A stretch of DNA of 64,000 nt. Origin: GCA-002727615 sp964442655. Lineage in GTDB: Bacteria; Pseudomonadota; Alphaproteobacteria; TMED109. Below the pieces are notes generated by a model, which saw only the letters and a list, made by a program, of their open reading frames with translations, searched no databases and was not told the origin of the DNA. Position numbers and translations under genes: made by a program. This document shows, piece after piece, positions 26,958-35,272 of this stretch. Each line of letters starts with the position of its first letter. Positions within the stretch are counted from its first letter, which is position 1. The DNA is taken from assembly GCA_964442655.1 (NCBI GenBank), contig CAYTZM010000006.1, forward strand, positions 44,328 to 108,327, in the 5' to 3' direction.

Positions 26958-28001
26958 TTAAATAAACATTGGAATATTTATTAAACCTTCAGATTCATTA
27001 TTACCAAACATTACATTTAAATTTTGCAATGCTTGTCCTGATGCCCCTTTTATTAAATTATCAATAACAGAAACTACAATACAATTTTTAGTATTATTAT
27101 CGTAGGCTAGGCCAATGCTACATAAATTAGTACCTCTAACATCATGAATAGAAGGTATATAATCCTCATTAACATCAATAAATTGTTCATTTTTATATGT
27201 TTTAGACAAACAATTCTTAATATCTTTTAATTTATAATCATCTTTAATTTTAAAATATATTGTAGATAATATTCCTCTTTTTATTGGTAGCAAATGAGGC
27301 GTAAATGTTACATCAACATTAGATTCAAAATGCTGAGATAAATGAAAATTTATTTCTGGAGCATGCCTATGATTTGCAAGGCCATACGCTCCAAAATCTT
27401 CAGAAACCTCTGCAAATAATAAAGATTCTTTTAGACTTCTGCCTGCTCCTGACACTCCAGATTTTGAATCAACTATAATATTTTCAATTTCAATCAAATT
27501 ATTTTTTATTAATGGAATTAATGGTATTAAAACAGATGTAGGATAACAACCAGGATTGGATACTATTCTACATCTTTTAATTTCAGCCCTATTTAACTCA
27601 GTTAACCCATACACTACTTCTTTTTGTAAACTAACCGCTTTATGAGATACTTCATATGTTTTTTCATATAAATTAATATCAGAAAACCTAAAATCAGCTG
27701 ATAAATCAGATATTTTAATATTATTTGGAATAGACGAAATAATTTCCTGAGACTTTCCATGAGGCATACAAGATATAACTGCATCTATACTATTAAAATT
27801 GATATCATCGACTTTAAGCAAGGAGGGTAATTTATAATTTCTCATATGAGAATATACCTGACCCATGTTTAAACCTGCCTTACTATCCGCAGACATAGCA
27901 GAAATATGATACTTATTTGATTGTAACAATAACCTTATTGTTTCTACTCCAGTATATCCACTAGCTCCTAAAACAGCTACATTAACAATATTTTCATTCA
28001 T
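26958..28001 (-). CDS. argC: N-acetyl-gamma-glutamyl-phosphate reductase
   Basis: 347 residues from ATG 28001, preceded by GGAG at a good distance; a TTG four codons upstream overlaps that site and is rejected. Signatures: 'VLGASGYTGVETIRLL', 'MPHGKSQEI', 'LSADFRF', catalytic C152 in 'VSNPGCYPTS', and 'FTPHLLPIKRGILSTIY'. It reduces N-acetylglutamyl phosphate to the semialdehyde in arginine synthesis. A strong terminator ends rpsI just upstream, so argC depends on readthrough or on a promoter inside or after rpsI. Confidence 0.96.
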   Translation of the reverse strand: MNENIVNVAVLGASGYTGVETIRLLLQSNKYHISAMSADSKAGLNMGQVYSHMRNYKLPSLLKVDDINFNSIDAVISCMPHGKSQEIISSIPNNIKISDLSADFRFSDINLYEKTYEVSHKAVSLQKEVVYGLTELNRAEIKRCRIVSNPGCYPTSVLIPLIPLIKNNLIEIENIIVDSKSGVSGAGRSLKESLLFAEVSEDFGAYGLANHRHAPEINFHLSQHFESNVDVTFTPHLLPIKRGILSTIYFKIKDDYKLKDIKNCLSKTYKNEQFIDVNEDYIPSIHDVRGTNLCSIGLAYDNNTKNCIVVSVIDNLIKGASGQALQNLNVMFGNNESEGLINIPMFI

Positions 28002-28020
28002 AATTTTCTCCAAAAAATAT

Positions 28021-28051
28021 AAAAAAAGCGATTGTTAAACGAACAACCGCT
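28021..28051 (-). terminator. Rho-independent terminator of rplM-rpsI
   Basis: On the minus strand AGCGGTTGTT pairs with AACAATCGCT (10 bp including one G-U) around a five-base loop (37-41), followed by a run of seven T. It begins 23 bases after the rpsI stop and ends 20 bases before the argC start. Confidence 0.88.
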
Positions 28052-28073
28052 CTAAAAAAATATATATATAAAA

Positions 28074-28544
28074 CTATCTTTTTGAAAATTGAAAACTTCT
28101 TCTAGCCTTCGGTTGTCCATATTTCTTTCGTTCCACTCGTCGCGCATCTCTTTTAATCAAACCTGCTTCCTTTAAAGTTTTTCTTAACTCCGGTTCATAA
28201 CTTGTTAAAGCTTTACTTAAGCCATGTCTTAGTGCTCCAGCTTGTCCACTTAACCCTCCACCTGTAACAGAACAATATACATCATACCTTTCATTCCTAG
28301 ATACTAAATTTAAAGGTTGAGAAATTATTATTCTATGAGTTTCTCGTTTAAAATATTTATCAGAAGATATTCCATTCACTAATATTTTTCCTGTTCCTAA
28401 TTTAATCCAAACTCTTGCAATAGAAGATTTTCTTTTTCCTGTTCCATATGACCTTCCTAATTTATCTATATTAGGAACCACCTCTTCTGCTACTATAGCC
28501 TCAACATTATTTTTTTCATCTAAATTAGTATTATTTTCTTCCAT
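28074..28544 (-). CDS. rpsI: 30S ribosomal protein S9
   Basis: 156 residues. The C-terminal core is classical S9: 'GTGKRKSSIARVWI', 'GGGLSGQAGALRHGLSKAL' and the basic end 'RRVERKKYGQPKARRSFQFSKR' whose tail reaches the P-site tRNA. About 30 acidic N-terminal residues precede it, as in other alphaproteobacterial S9 proteins. The ATG overlaps the rplM stop as TAATG, indicating coupled translation. A strong terminator follows. Confidence 0.97.
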   Translation of the reverse strand: MEENNTNLDEKNNVEAIVAEEVVPNIDKLGRSYGTGKRKSSIARVWIKLGTGKILVNGISSDKYFKRETHRIIISQPLNLVSRNERYDVYCSVTGGGLSGQAGALRHGLSKALTSYEPELRKTLKEAGLIKRDARRVERKKYGQPKARRSFQFSKR

Positions 28545-29008
28545 TAGCTTTCTCTTTTATTTTTTTTATTAAGAGCTTCAATATTTAATATTTCTGGTTT
28601 CTGAGCAACATGTGGATGCTCCTCACCAGTATATACATGTAATTTTTTAATTTGTTGCTTTCCTAGTGGTCCTTTAGGAATCATCCTTTTTACTGCTAAC
28701 TTTATTGCATTTTCAGGCTCTTTGCTATTTAATATTTCTCCATAAGTTCTTGATTTAATCCCTCCAGGATAACCTGTATGCCAATAATGAATTTTATCAC
28801 TTAATTTTTTACCTGTTAAAATAACTTTTTCAGCATTAATCACTACAACGTTATCTCCACAATCTATATTAGGAGTATATACAGGTTTATGTTTTCCCCT
28901 AACATAATTAGCTAAAATAACAGACAACCTTCCAAGAACTAAATTTTTAGCATCAACTAAAAACCATTTTTTTTCTATATCCGAAGGTCTTGCCGTAAAA
29001 GTCTTCAT
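28544..29008 (-). CDS. rplM: 50S ribosomal protein L13
   Basis: 154 residues with 'KKWFLVDAKNLVLGRL', 'GDNVVVINAEKVILTG', 'YWHTGYPGGIKSRTYGEIL', 'RMIPKGPLGKQQIKKLHVY' and 'EHPHVAQKPEIL', all standard for L13, an early assembly protein of the large subunit. First gene of the rplM-rpsI operon. A good promoter lies 41-68 bp upstream. Confidence 0.97.
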   Translation of the reverse strand: MKTFTARPSDIEKKWFLVDAKNLVLGRLSVILANYVRGKHKPVYTPNIDCGDNVVVINAEKVILTGKKLSDKIHYWHTGYPGGIKSRTYGEILNSKEPENAIKLAVKRMIPKGPLGKQQIKKLHVYTGEEHPHVAQKPEILNIEALNKKNKRES

Positions 29009-29048
29009 AATTAAAATCTCTCATAATTAAAATAATCAATAAAAGCGG

Positions 29049-29076
29049 AGTATGCCTAAAAGAAGCAAACTGTCAA
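29049..29076 (-). promoter_or_regulatory. Promoter of rplM-rpsI
   Basis: On the minus strand a perfect TTGACA (29071-29076) is separated by 16 bp from CATACT (29049-29054; four of six matches to TATAAT). The spacer is pyrimidine-rich, like that of the rpmG promoter. Transcription would start about 33 bases before the rplM ATG. Confidence 0.65.
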
Positions 29077-29185
29077 TAATAGATACACAAAATCTTATTA
29101 TTTATTTTAATTTAATATAAATAAAAATTAATGTATAAATAAAATTAAACATAATTAGAAAATAATATATAGGGAAAAAGTCGTA

Positions 29186-29974
29186 ATGTTAAGTGAAGAA
29201 GAAATTTTGCTTTATAAAGAATCAAACAATATCGCTCACCTAACCCTAAATAGACCTAATGCTCAAAATTCCTTATCAACTGATTTGTTAACTAGTTTAT
29301 ATAAAAAACTACTAATTATAGAAAAAAAAAATAATATAAAAGTAGTTATAATATCAGCAAATGGAAAAAACTTCTGTGCAGGTCATGATCTAAAAGAATT
29401 ATCTCAAGATAATAATAAAAAAAGATTTGATAAAATTTTTGCTTTGTGTAGCAAAGTTATGACTAAAATAGTAAAATCACCAAAACCTGTCATCGCAAGC
29501 GTTCAAGGAATAGCTACAGCAGCAGGCTGTCAACTAGTTGCGAGCTGTGATTTAGCTATTGCATCAGAAAAAGCTAAATTTGCTACGCCTGGCGTAAATA
29601 TAGGTTTATTTTGTTCAACTCCTATGGTTGCTGTTTCTAGAAATGTAAATAAAAAACAAACTATGGAAATGTTATTATTAGGAGAATTTATATCTTCTTC
29701 AAAAGCAAAAAATATTGGATTAATTAATAAGGTAGTTAATAATAAAAATTTATACAAAGAAACCTATAAAATGGCAAAAACCATTGCATCTAAATCTGCC
29801 GCTACAGTCTCTATAGGAAAAGAAGCTTTCTACAGGCAATTAGAAATGAGCTTAGAAGATGCCTATAAATATACTAGCAAGGTAATGACGACAAATATGT
29901 TAGAAAAAGATGCTAAAGAAGGAATTAATGCTTTTATAGACCATCGCAAGCCTATATGGCATAAAAAAATTTAA
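29186..29974 (+). CDS. Enoyl-CoA hydratase/isomerase family protein (ECHDC3-like), catalytic glutamates absent
   Basis: 262 residues of crotonase fold: 'LTLNRPNAQNSL', oxyanion-hole segment 'FCAGHDLKEL' (63-72), and 'GIATAAGCQLVASCDLAIA' (108-126). The pattern 'TPGVNIGLFCSTPMVAVSR' is typical of the ECHDC3-like branch. The two glutamates that catalyse hydration in classic enoyl-CoA hydratase (E144/E164 of the rat enzyme) correspond to Q116 and G136 here. Ordinary hydratase activity is therefore doubtful; the family's reaction is not established. It begins a plus-strand run with the CoA-binding protein and metY. The start has AGGG upstream. Confidence 0.85.
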   Translation: MLSEEEILLYKESNNIAHLTLNRPNAQNSLSTDLLTSLYKKLLIIEKKNNIKVVIISANGKNFCAGHDLKELSQDNNKKRFDKIFALCSKVMTKIVKSPKPVIASVQGIATAAGCQLVASCDLAIASEKAKFATPGVNIGLFCSTPMVAVSRNVNKKQTMEMLLLGEFISSSKAKNIGLINKVVNNKNLYKETYKMAKTIASKSAATVSIGKEAFYRQLEMSLEDAYKYTSKVMTTNMLEKDAKEGINAFIDHRKPIWHKKI

Positions 29975-29978
29975 AAAA

Positions 29979-30482
29979 ATGATAAATTCAAAATTTCTTA
30001 ATTATAATGATCGTTACATTAGTAATATATTATACAGAACTAAAACAATTGCCATGATAGGTTTAAGCAGCTCTTGGAATAGACCTTCATATTTTGTTGC
30101 AAAATATTTATTAGACAGAGGATATAAAATTTATCCTGTAAACCCTAAAGAAGCAGGTAAAAAAATATTAGGACAGAAAGTATATGAAAGTCTAAATAAA
30201 ATAAGAGAAAAAATTGATATGGTTGATGTTTTTAGAAAAAGTTCAGAGATAGATAAGTTTACCAATTCTATTATTAATTTAAACCCAGACTCAATTTGGC
30301 TTCAAATAGGTATCATAAATCATAATCTTGCCAAATTAGCAAAAAATAATAAAATTGATATAGTTATGGATAGGTGTCCTAAAATTGAATATAGTAGATT
30401 ATCTGGTGAATTAGGATGGGCAGGAATTAATTCTGGTAATATAATTAATAAAAGAAGAATAATAAGACCAATTTTAAATTGA
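29979..30482 (+). CDS. CoA-binding domain protein (YccU-like)
   Basis: 167 residues. Rossmann-type CoA-binding domain (PF13380): 'TIAMIGLSSSWNRPSYFVAKYL', 'GYKIYPVNPKEAGKKILGQKV', 'DMVDVFRKSSEI' and 'IWLQIGIINHNLAKLA', with 'VMDRCPKIEYSRL' near the end. The domain resembles the CoA-binding part of succinyl-CoA synthetase alpha but lacks catalytic domains. Function unknown; YccU-type proteins bind CoA. It starts four bases after the crotonase stop and ends 10 bases before metY, and this trio is common in alphaproteobacteria. Confidence 0.85.
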   Translation: MINSKFLNYNDRYISNILYRTKTIAMIGLSSSWNRPSYFVAKYLLDRGYKIYPVNPKEAGKKILGQKVYESLNKIREKIDMVDVFRKSSEIDKFTNSIINLNPDSIWLQIGIINHNLAKLAKNNKIDIVMDRCPKIEYSRLSGELGWAGINSGNIINKRRIIRPILN

Positions 30483-30492
30483 TAAAAAATAA

Positions 30493-31782
30493 ATGAGCAC
30501 TCCAAAAAATAAACATAAATTTGAAACTAGAGCTATACATGCCGGATCATTTCCTGATCCTTCTACAGGCGCAAGATCAACACCAATATATCAAACCACT
30601 GCTTACACCTTCGATAGTACGGAACATGCTGCATCATTGTTTAACCTTCAAAATTTTGGTTTTACATATACTAGACTGGGAAACCCTACTGTTTCAGTTT
30701 TAGAAGAAAAAATGGCTAACCTAGAAAATGGCAGAGCAGCCGTAGCGTGTTCTACAGGACATGCAGCACAATTATTGTCTATACATCCCCTTATGATGCC
30801 AGGAGATAAAATTTTAGCATCTCAAAATTTATATGGCGGTTCAATTACCCAATTTAGCCATGCATTTAAAAGATTTGGTTGGGGAGTAGACTTTGTAGAT
30901 GCTACTAACATAAACAAAATACAAAAAGCGATTAAACCTTCTCATAAATGTATTTTTGTTGAAAGTTTATCTAATCCTGATGGAGTAATATTAGATTTAG
31001 AAAAAATAGCTAAGATAGCAAATAATCAAAAAATTCCTCTAATTGTTGATAACACCATGGCTAGCCCTTATTTATGTAGACCTTTTGAATGGGGAGCAGA
31101 CATAATAACACATTCTCTAACAAAATTTGCAGGAGGACATGGAAACTCTATGGGAGGAATGGTTATAGAAAGTGGAAAATTTAACTGGTTTGAATCACAA
31201 AAGTTCCCTTCTTTAACTAAACCCACACCTTCTTATCACGGCTTAGTTTTTGCTGAAACTTTTGGTGATTTTGGATATTCAATGAAACTAAGAGCAGACT
31301 CTATAAGAGATCTAGGCTCAACTTTATCTCCTACTAATGCTTTTTATTTTATTACAGGTATTGAGACACTACACTTAAGAATGGAAAGACATGTCAAAAA
31401 TACTTTAAAAATAGCAAAATTTTTAAATAATCATAAAAAAATTTCTTGGATTTCTTATGCTGGTCTTAAAAATAACAAATTTTATACTCTATCAAAAAAA
31501 TATATGCCTAAAGGAGTAGGACCTGTTTTTACATTTGGAATAAAAGGTGGAATAGAAGCAGCAAAAAAACTTATTAATAATTTAAAAATATTTTCGCATG
31601 TTGCAAATGTCGGTGATACTAGAAGTTTAATAATTCACCCGGCTTCTACAACGCATAATCAATTAAGTGATAAACAAAAAATTGCTGCTGGAGCTGGACC
31701 TGACGTAATAAGAATTTCTATAGGAATTGAGAACCACCAAGATTTAATAAATGACTTAAAAAATGCATTAAAAGATATTTAA
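30493..31782 (+). CDS. metY: O-acetylhomoserine sulfhydrylase (aminocarboxypropyltransferase)
   Basis: 429 residues, a Cys/Met metabolism PLP enzyme. Signatures: 'ETRAIHAGSFPDPSTGARS' (11-29), 'YTRLGNPTVSVLEEKMA', 'NLYGGSITQF', and PLP lysine K211 in 'THSLTKFAGGHG'. The length, longer than cystathionine synthases, and the phrase 'ESLSNPDGVILDL' fit MetY. It makes homocysteine from O-acetylhomoserine and sulfide, the direct-sulfhydrylation route. It converges on the ABM-domain gene with only 3 bp between stops. Confidence 0.93.
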   Translation: MSTPKNKHKFETRAIHAGSFPDPSTGARSTPIYQTTAYTFDSTEHAASLFNLQNFGFTYTRLGNPTVSVLEEKMANLENGRAAVACSTGHAAQLLSIHPLMMPGDKILASQNLYGGSITQFSHAFKRFGWGVDFVDATNINKIQKAIKPSHKCIFVESLSNPDGVILDLEKIAKIANNQKIPLIVDNTMASPYLCRPFEWGADIITHSLTKFAGGHGNSMGGMVIESGKFNWFESQKFPSLTKPTPSYHGLVFAETFGDFGYSMKLRADSIRDLGSTLSPTNAFYFITGIETLHLRMERHVKNTLKIAKFLNNHKKISWISYAGLKNNKFYTLSKKYMPKGVGPVFTFGIKGGIEAAKKLINNLKIFSHVANVGDTRSLIIHPASTTHNQLSDKQKIAAGAGPDVIRISIGIENHQDLINDLKNALKDI

Positions 31783-31785
31783 ATA

Positions 31786-32076
31786 TTATTTTGAAGAAAT
31801 TTCATCCATTATAATGACTTCTGGTGCTCCATCTAAATATTCTGACATAGATTTTCCATATTTTTTATAATGATCAGTTTTCGTATGCAAAGTTAATGAA
31901 TTTCTATTTAAATAACCTTCAAGCATAACATAAATATTCTTAGATTTTTTATATAGTCTATAATATAAATTTTCTTCTTCCTTCAAATTAACCTCAGCAA
32001 CTAACATTTTAGCTATCTTTTCAAAATCTCTTTCTTTACCATTTTGTATTTTTATAGTTGCAACTACTCCTATCAT
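31786..32076 (-). CDS. ABM-domain protein (putative quinol monooxygenase family)
   Basis: 96 residues, the size of a single antibiotic-biosynthesis-monooxygenase (ABM, ferredoxin-like alpha/beta) domain. Typical are 'IGVVATIKIQNGKERDFEKI' at the N-terminus, 'EENLYYRLYKKS' in the middle, and 'LTLHTKTDHYKKYGKSMSEYL' with the conserved His around residue 64. Members include YgiN quinol monooxygenase, but many have no known activity. A perfect AAGGAGG lies six bases before the start. It follows tRNA-Pro by 22 bp. Confidence 0.85.
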   Translation of the reverse strand: MIGVVATIKIQNGKERDFEKIAKMLVAEVNLKEEENLYYRLYKKSKNIYVMLEGYLNRNSLTLHTKTDHYKKYGKSMSEYLDGAPEVIIMDEISSK

Positions 32077-32098
32077 CTTATCCTCCTTTTATTAGTAG

Positions 32099-32175
32099 TG
32101 GTCGGAACGGCCGGATTTGAACCGACGACCCCTGGTCCCCCAGACCAGTGCGCTACCAAACTGCGCTACGTTCCG
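32099..32175 (-). tRNA. tRNA-Pro (anticodon GGG)
   Basis: 77 nt including an encoded CCA (32099-32101). Acceptor CGGAACG pairs with CGTTCCG, discriminator A. The anticodon stem CTGGT/ACCAG encloses loop CTGGGGG, anticodon GGG (complement of 32139-32141). The T-loop GTTCAAATC is normal. It lies 19 bp downstream of the merR-type gene and probably belongs to the plsX-ihfA-merR transcript, as in many alphaproteobacteria. Confidence 0.96.
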
Positions 32176-32194
32176 TTTTTTAAAGAAAACCTAA

Positions 32195-32533
32195 TTAATT
32201 ATTATTTATTAAAAATTTAATTTCATCTCTTATTTCAATTAAAATAGAATGAAACTTATTATTATTATCATTATTTACATTTTTGCTTTTACTATTTTTT
32301 AAATAACTTTGAACACCTTTAATTGTATAACCATCTGTATATATTAATTTTTTAATTTCATTTATAAATTTTACATCTTCACTACTATAATACCGATGAT
32401 TATTTCTTCTTTTTACTTTTGATAGTTTTTCAAATTTGTTTTCCCAAAATCTAAGTATATGTGAAGGAATACCTACTTCTCTAGAAACTTCTCCTATAGT
32501 TTTATATGCATTAAAATTCTTTGAATTTTTCAT
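32195..32533 (-). CDS. MerR-family transcriptional regulator
   Basis: 112 residues. A winged-helix MerR domain occupies the first 75: 'YKTIGEVSREVGIPSHILRF' followed by 'WENKFEKLSKVKRRNNHRYY' and 'DVKFINEIKKLIYTDGYTIKGVQ'. The 'SHILRFWE' segment is the typical DNA-binding start of the alphaproteobacterial ihfA-linked MerR. The C-terminal part is short and lacks metal-binding cysteines, so the effector is unknown. It starts seven bases after ihfA and precedes tRNA-Pro. Confidence 0.9.
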   Translation of the reverse strand: MKNSKNFNAYKTIGEVSREVGIPSHILRFWENKFEKLSKVKRRNNHRYYSSEDVKFINEIKKLIYTDGYTIKGVQSYLKNSKSKNVNNDNNNKFHSILIEIRDEIKFLINNN

Positions 32534-32540
32534 TTATATA

Positions 32541-32831
32541 TTATTTTCCATTTAACCTATTTTTTAATTTTTCAGAAGCACTAAAAATTATAACAGATCT
32601 TTCTGATATTAAAGCCTCTATTCCAGTCTTTGGATTCCTACCAAGTCTACTATTTTTTTTTCTTACTTTAAATGTTCCTAAAGATGGCACTTTTAATATT
32701 CCATCTTCTAGCAAAGCTCTAGACATGTCATCTAACATAAATGAAATTAGTTTTATACATTCAGATCTAGGTAAACCTAGCTCTTTTTTAATACATTCTG
32801 CTAAATATTCACGCGTTATAGTTTTGCTCAT
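32541..32831 (-). CDS. ihfA: Integration host factor subunit alpha
   Basis: 96 residues from ATG 32831 (GGA upstream); a TTG four codons earlier is not needed. HU/IHF fold: 'TITREYLAECIKKELGLPR', 'MLDDMSRALLEDGILKVP', 'LGTFKVRKKNSRLGRNPKTG' with the DNA-wrapping arm, and 'VIIFSASEKLKNRL'. IHF bends DNA as a heterodimer with IhfB, which is not in this window. fabH, which normally separates plsX from ihfA in alphaproteobacteria, is absent. Confidence 0.94.
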   Translation of the reverse strand: MSKTITREYLAECIKKELGLPRSECIKLISFMLDDMSRALLEDGILKVPSLGTFKVRKKNSRLGRNPKTGIEALISERSVIIFSASEKLKNRLNGK

Positions 32832-32889
32832 ATATTTATCCAATTAAAGTTATTAATAATATACAAGCATATATTTATTTATAAAAAAA

Positions 32890-33918
32890 CTATTTTTTAA
32901 TTTCTGTTAATTTTAATTCTGCTAATTGATGTTTAATAGCTTCATTATATCCTTTAAAAGACATTTCACTCGCTAAGTCGACAGCATGAGCAAAACCTAA
33001 TGAATCGGTTCCACCATGACTTTTAACTACGATACCATTTAACCCTAACAAAACAGCTCCATTATGTTTTCTCGGATCCATTTTTTTTCTTATTCTTAAA
33101 AATGCTGACCTACCTATAAAATAAGATATTTTTCCTAGCAAGCTTGCATTAAAAACTTGACGAAGATATTCAGAACACAATTTGGCTGTTCCTTCTGCTG
33201 TTTTCAACATTATATTTCCACTAAATCCATCCGAAACAACAATATCTATTTTTCCAAAATTTACGTTATTACCCTCTATATAGCCATCATAGAATGATTT
33301 TAAGCTTTCTCCTTCAATAATTTGAACAGCATCATGAATAATATTTTTTCCTTTATTTTCCTCTTCTCCTACATTTAAAAAAGCAAATTTTGGATGAGGT
33401 CTGCCTAATACCTTTTGAGCAAATACTATCCCCATTATTGAAAAATCTACTAAATTTTGGCTACTACACTCAACATTTGCTCCTAAATCTAAAGCCAATA
33501 TTTCTCCATTAACAGTAGGCATAATTGCTGCTAAAGCAGGTCTGCTAATTCCTTCTAATTTTTTCAATCCAAATATAGACATAGCCATTAGAGCCCCGCT
33601 ATTGCCCCCAGAAACCACAGCATTAGCGACACCATCAGAAACAGAAGCAATAGCTTGTCCCATACTAGTTTCCTTAGCTCTTCTTAACGCCTTTGAAGCC
33701 TTCTCATCATTACTCACTACGCCTTCTACATGAACTATTTCAGACATGTTAATTAAATTTGTTCGTCTCTTTATTAGTGGAGCTATTTTATTTTTGTTAC
33801 CATAAATAACATAATTTACAGAAGGATTTCTTATAGAAGAAATAGCTAATCCAGCAATAACTGATTTCGGAGCGTTATCTCCTCCCATTGCATCAATTGC
33901 TATAACATTTTTTGACAT
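32890..33918 (-). CDS. plsX: Phosphate acyltransferase PlsX
   Basis: 342 residues, standard length. Signatures: 'IAIDAMGGDNAP' at the start, 'AVVSGGNSGALMAMS', 'ALDLGANVECSSQNLVDFS', 'IVVSDGFSGNIMLKTAEG' and 'KHNGAVLLGLNGIVVKSHG'. It converts acyl-ACP to acyl phosphate for PlsY, encoded at 8,386-9,069. It lies 13 bp after rpmF and 58 bp before ihfA, without the expected fabH. Confidence 0.96.
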   Translation of the reverse strand: MSKNVIAIDAMGGDNAPKSVIAGLAISSIRNPSVNYVIYGNKNKIAPLIKRRTNLINMSEIVHVEGVVSNDEKASKALRRAKETSMGQAIASVSDGVANAVVSGGNSGALMAMSIFGLKKLEGISRPALAAIMPTVNGEILALDLGANVECSSQNLVDFSIMGIVFAQKVLGRPHPKFAFLNVGEEENKGKNIIHDAVQIIEGESLKSFYDGYIEGNNVNFGKIDIVVSDGFSGNIMLKTAEGTAKLCSEYLRQVFNASLLGKISYFIGRSAFLRIRKKMDPRKHNGAVLLGLNGIVVKSHGGTDSLGFAHAVDLASEMSFKGYNEAIKHQLAELKLTEIKK

Positions 33919-33931
33919 TTTTTCTATAATT

Positions 33932-34114
33932 TTAACTTTGATCTGAAACTAAAATCTCTTTCCCTGCATAATATCCACATGAAGAACAAATATTATGAGG
34001 AAGTTTCATTTCTCCACAATTTGCACACTCTGCATAATTGGTACTTTTAAGTGAATCATGAGACCTTCTTTGTCCTCTTCTTGAACGAGAAATTTTACTT
34101 TTAGGAACAGCCAT
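33932..34114 (-). CDS. rpmF: 50S ribosomal protein L32
   Basis: 60 residues beginning 'MAVPKSKISRSRRGQRRSHD', the invariant L32 N-terminus, followed by the zinc ribbon 'CANCGEMKLPHNICSSCG' with four cysteines. The order yceD-rpmF-plsX is widely conserved. Unlike L33 at 11,573, this protein keeps its zinc ligands. Confidence 0.96.
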   Translation of the reverse strand: MAVPKSKISRSRRGQRRSHDSLKSTNYAECANCGEMKLPHNICSSCGYYAGKEILVSDQS

Positions 34115-34158
34115 CTGATAAACCTTTCTTAAAATAAAAAATAGATATTAACTTATAA

Positions 34159-34677
34159 CTATTTCTTAAGATTATTCAACAATTCAAACATATTATTATT
34201 ATTTATAGAATGTTTTTCTTCTTTATTGTTATAATTTTCAATTATATTATTAAAACTTTTTGATTTAGGATAAGGATCTAAAAACAAAGATATCATCTGA
34301 AGAGCAACTTCTCCTAAATTAACTTGATTATTTATTATAGGCTCTAAATACTCATCATCTAATTTCTTTAAATCTGATTTATTTATATTAATAAAATTCA
34401 TATTAAATTTTTTTTCTATTTTAAAATCCAAAGCTTTTAATGTAACTACACACTTTTGTTTTCCAACAATATTCAATTCATATCTAGTATTTAGAGTTGT
34501 TTTATTTTTTTTTTTATATTTTATATCTACTATTAACTCGTCTAAAGAAATAATATCTAAACGTTTTTTAATTAATATATTAGTTGTAGAATCTAATGAT
34601 AAACTAATAACACCACTATCATGTTTTAAAGATTGTAAAGACAAAACATCAAAAAATTTTATATACATCTTATACAT
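34159..34677 (-). CDS. YceD-family protein (DUF177)
   Basis: 172 residues. The DUF177 core is recognisable by 'RYELNIVGKQKCVVTLKAL' and 'EYLEPIINNQVNLGEVALQMISLFLDPYPKS', the latter the conserved 'GExxxQxLxLxLxPxPR' block. YceD proteins have been linked to 23S rRNA accumulation in other organisms; this is family knowledge. The start at 34677 overlaps the bc1 chaperone stop by 8 bp; an ATG at 34668 is an alternative. It precedes rpmF as usual. Confidence 0.82.
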   Translation of the reverse strand: MYKMYIKFFDVLSLQSLKHDSGVISLSLDSTTNILIKKRLDIISLDELIVDIKYKKKNKTTLNTRYELNIVGKQKCVVTLKALDFKIEKKFNMNFININKSDLKKLDDEYLEPIINNQVNLGEVALQMISLFLDPYPKSKSFNNIIENYNNKEEKHSINNNNMFELLNNLKK

Positions 34678-35254
34678 TTATACACAACTCTTTTTCAAAA
34701 GAGTAATTATCAAAACATTCTATAATAAACTTATTATCAATCTTATTTATAAATAAATTTAATTTTAAAATATATTTCAATATATAATCTATATGCTGAG
34801 TTTCAGGAATTACAGTACCAAATAAATTATTTTTTAAAGATTCTACAAACTTACCATTAAAATCGGAAATATTTTTATCATATACGCTTACCCTTCCATA
34901 ATAAGAAGAAACCATATACTTAACTTTTTTTCCTACTGATAAATCTCCTACTCCAATTTCCCTTAAAGAACTATCAAAATCTTCTATCATTATTTCTATT
35001 AACTTTTGCGAAAAATTCCTACCTTCTTGATCAGCCTTTAAAAGCCTACTTACAAAAATATAAACATGTAAAACAATTAGCTCAAAACGTCCATCTATAC
35101 TATCAGGCACACCCCCATCAAGATAAAAATTTCTATTCCGTGATAACATAACTATGTTATTATAATATTCACGTGCAGTTTTTAAATTTTTATTTTTTTT
35201 AAAAATCATATTGCTAACAAACTTATTATTATTTATTACATATAAATAATACAT
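34670..35254 (-). CDS. Ubiquinol-cytochrome c chaperone (CBP3-like)
   Basis: 194 residues, matching the ubiquinol-cytochrome c chaperone domain (PF03981): 'YLDGGVPDSIDGRFELIVLH', 'SLREIGVGDLSVGKKVKYM' and 'SYYGRVSVYD'. Relatives of mitochondrial Cbp3/UQCC1 assist assembly of cytochrome b in complex III. The start could instead be the ATG at 35209 ('MIFKKNKNL'), which removes 15 poorly conserved residues; neither has a clear Shine-Dalgarno. Head of the yceD-rpmF-plsX transcript, divergent from bamE. Its presence is a strong alphaproteobacterial marker. Confidence 0.88.
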   Translation of the reverse strand: MYYLYVINNNKFVSNMIFKKNKNLKTAREYYNNIVMLSRNRNFYLDGGVPDSIDGRFELIVLHVYIFVSRLLKADQEGRNFSQKLIEIMIEDFDSSLREIGVGDLSVGKKVKYMVSSYYGRVSVYDKNISDFNGKFVESLKNNLFGTVIPETQHIDYILKYILKLNLFINKIDNKFIIECFDNYSFEKELCINV

Positions 35255-35272
35255 TATATTAGAAAATTAATT

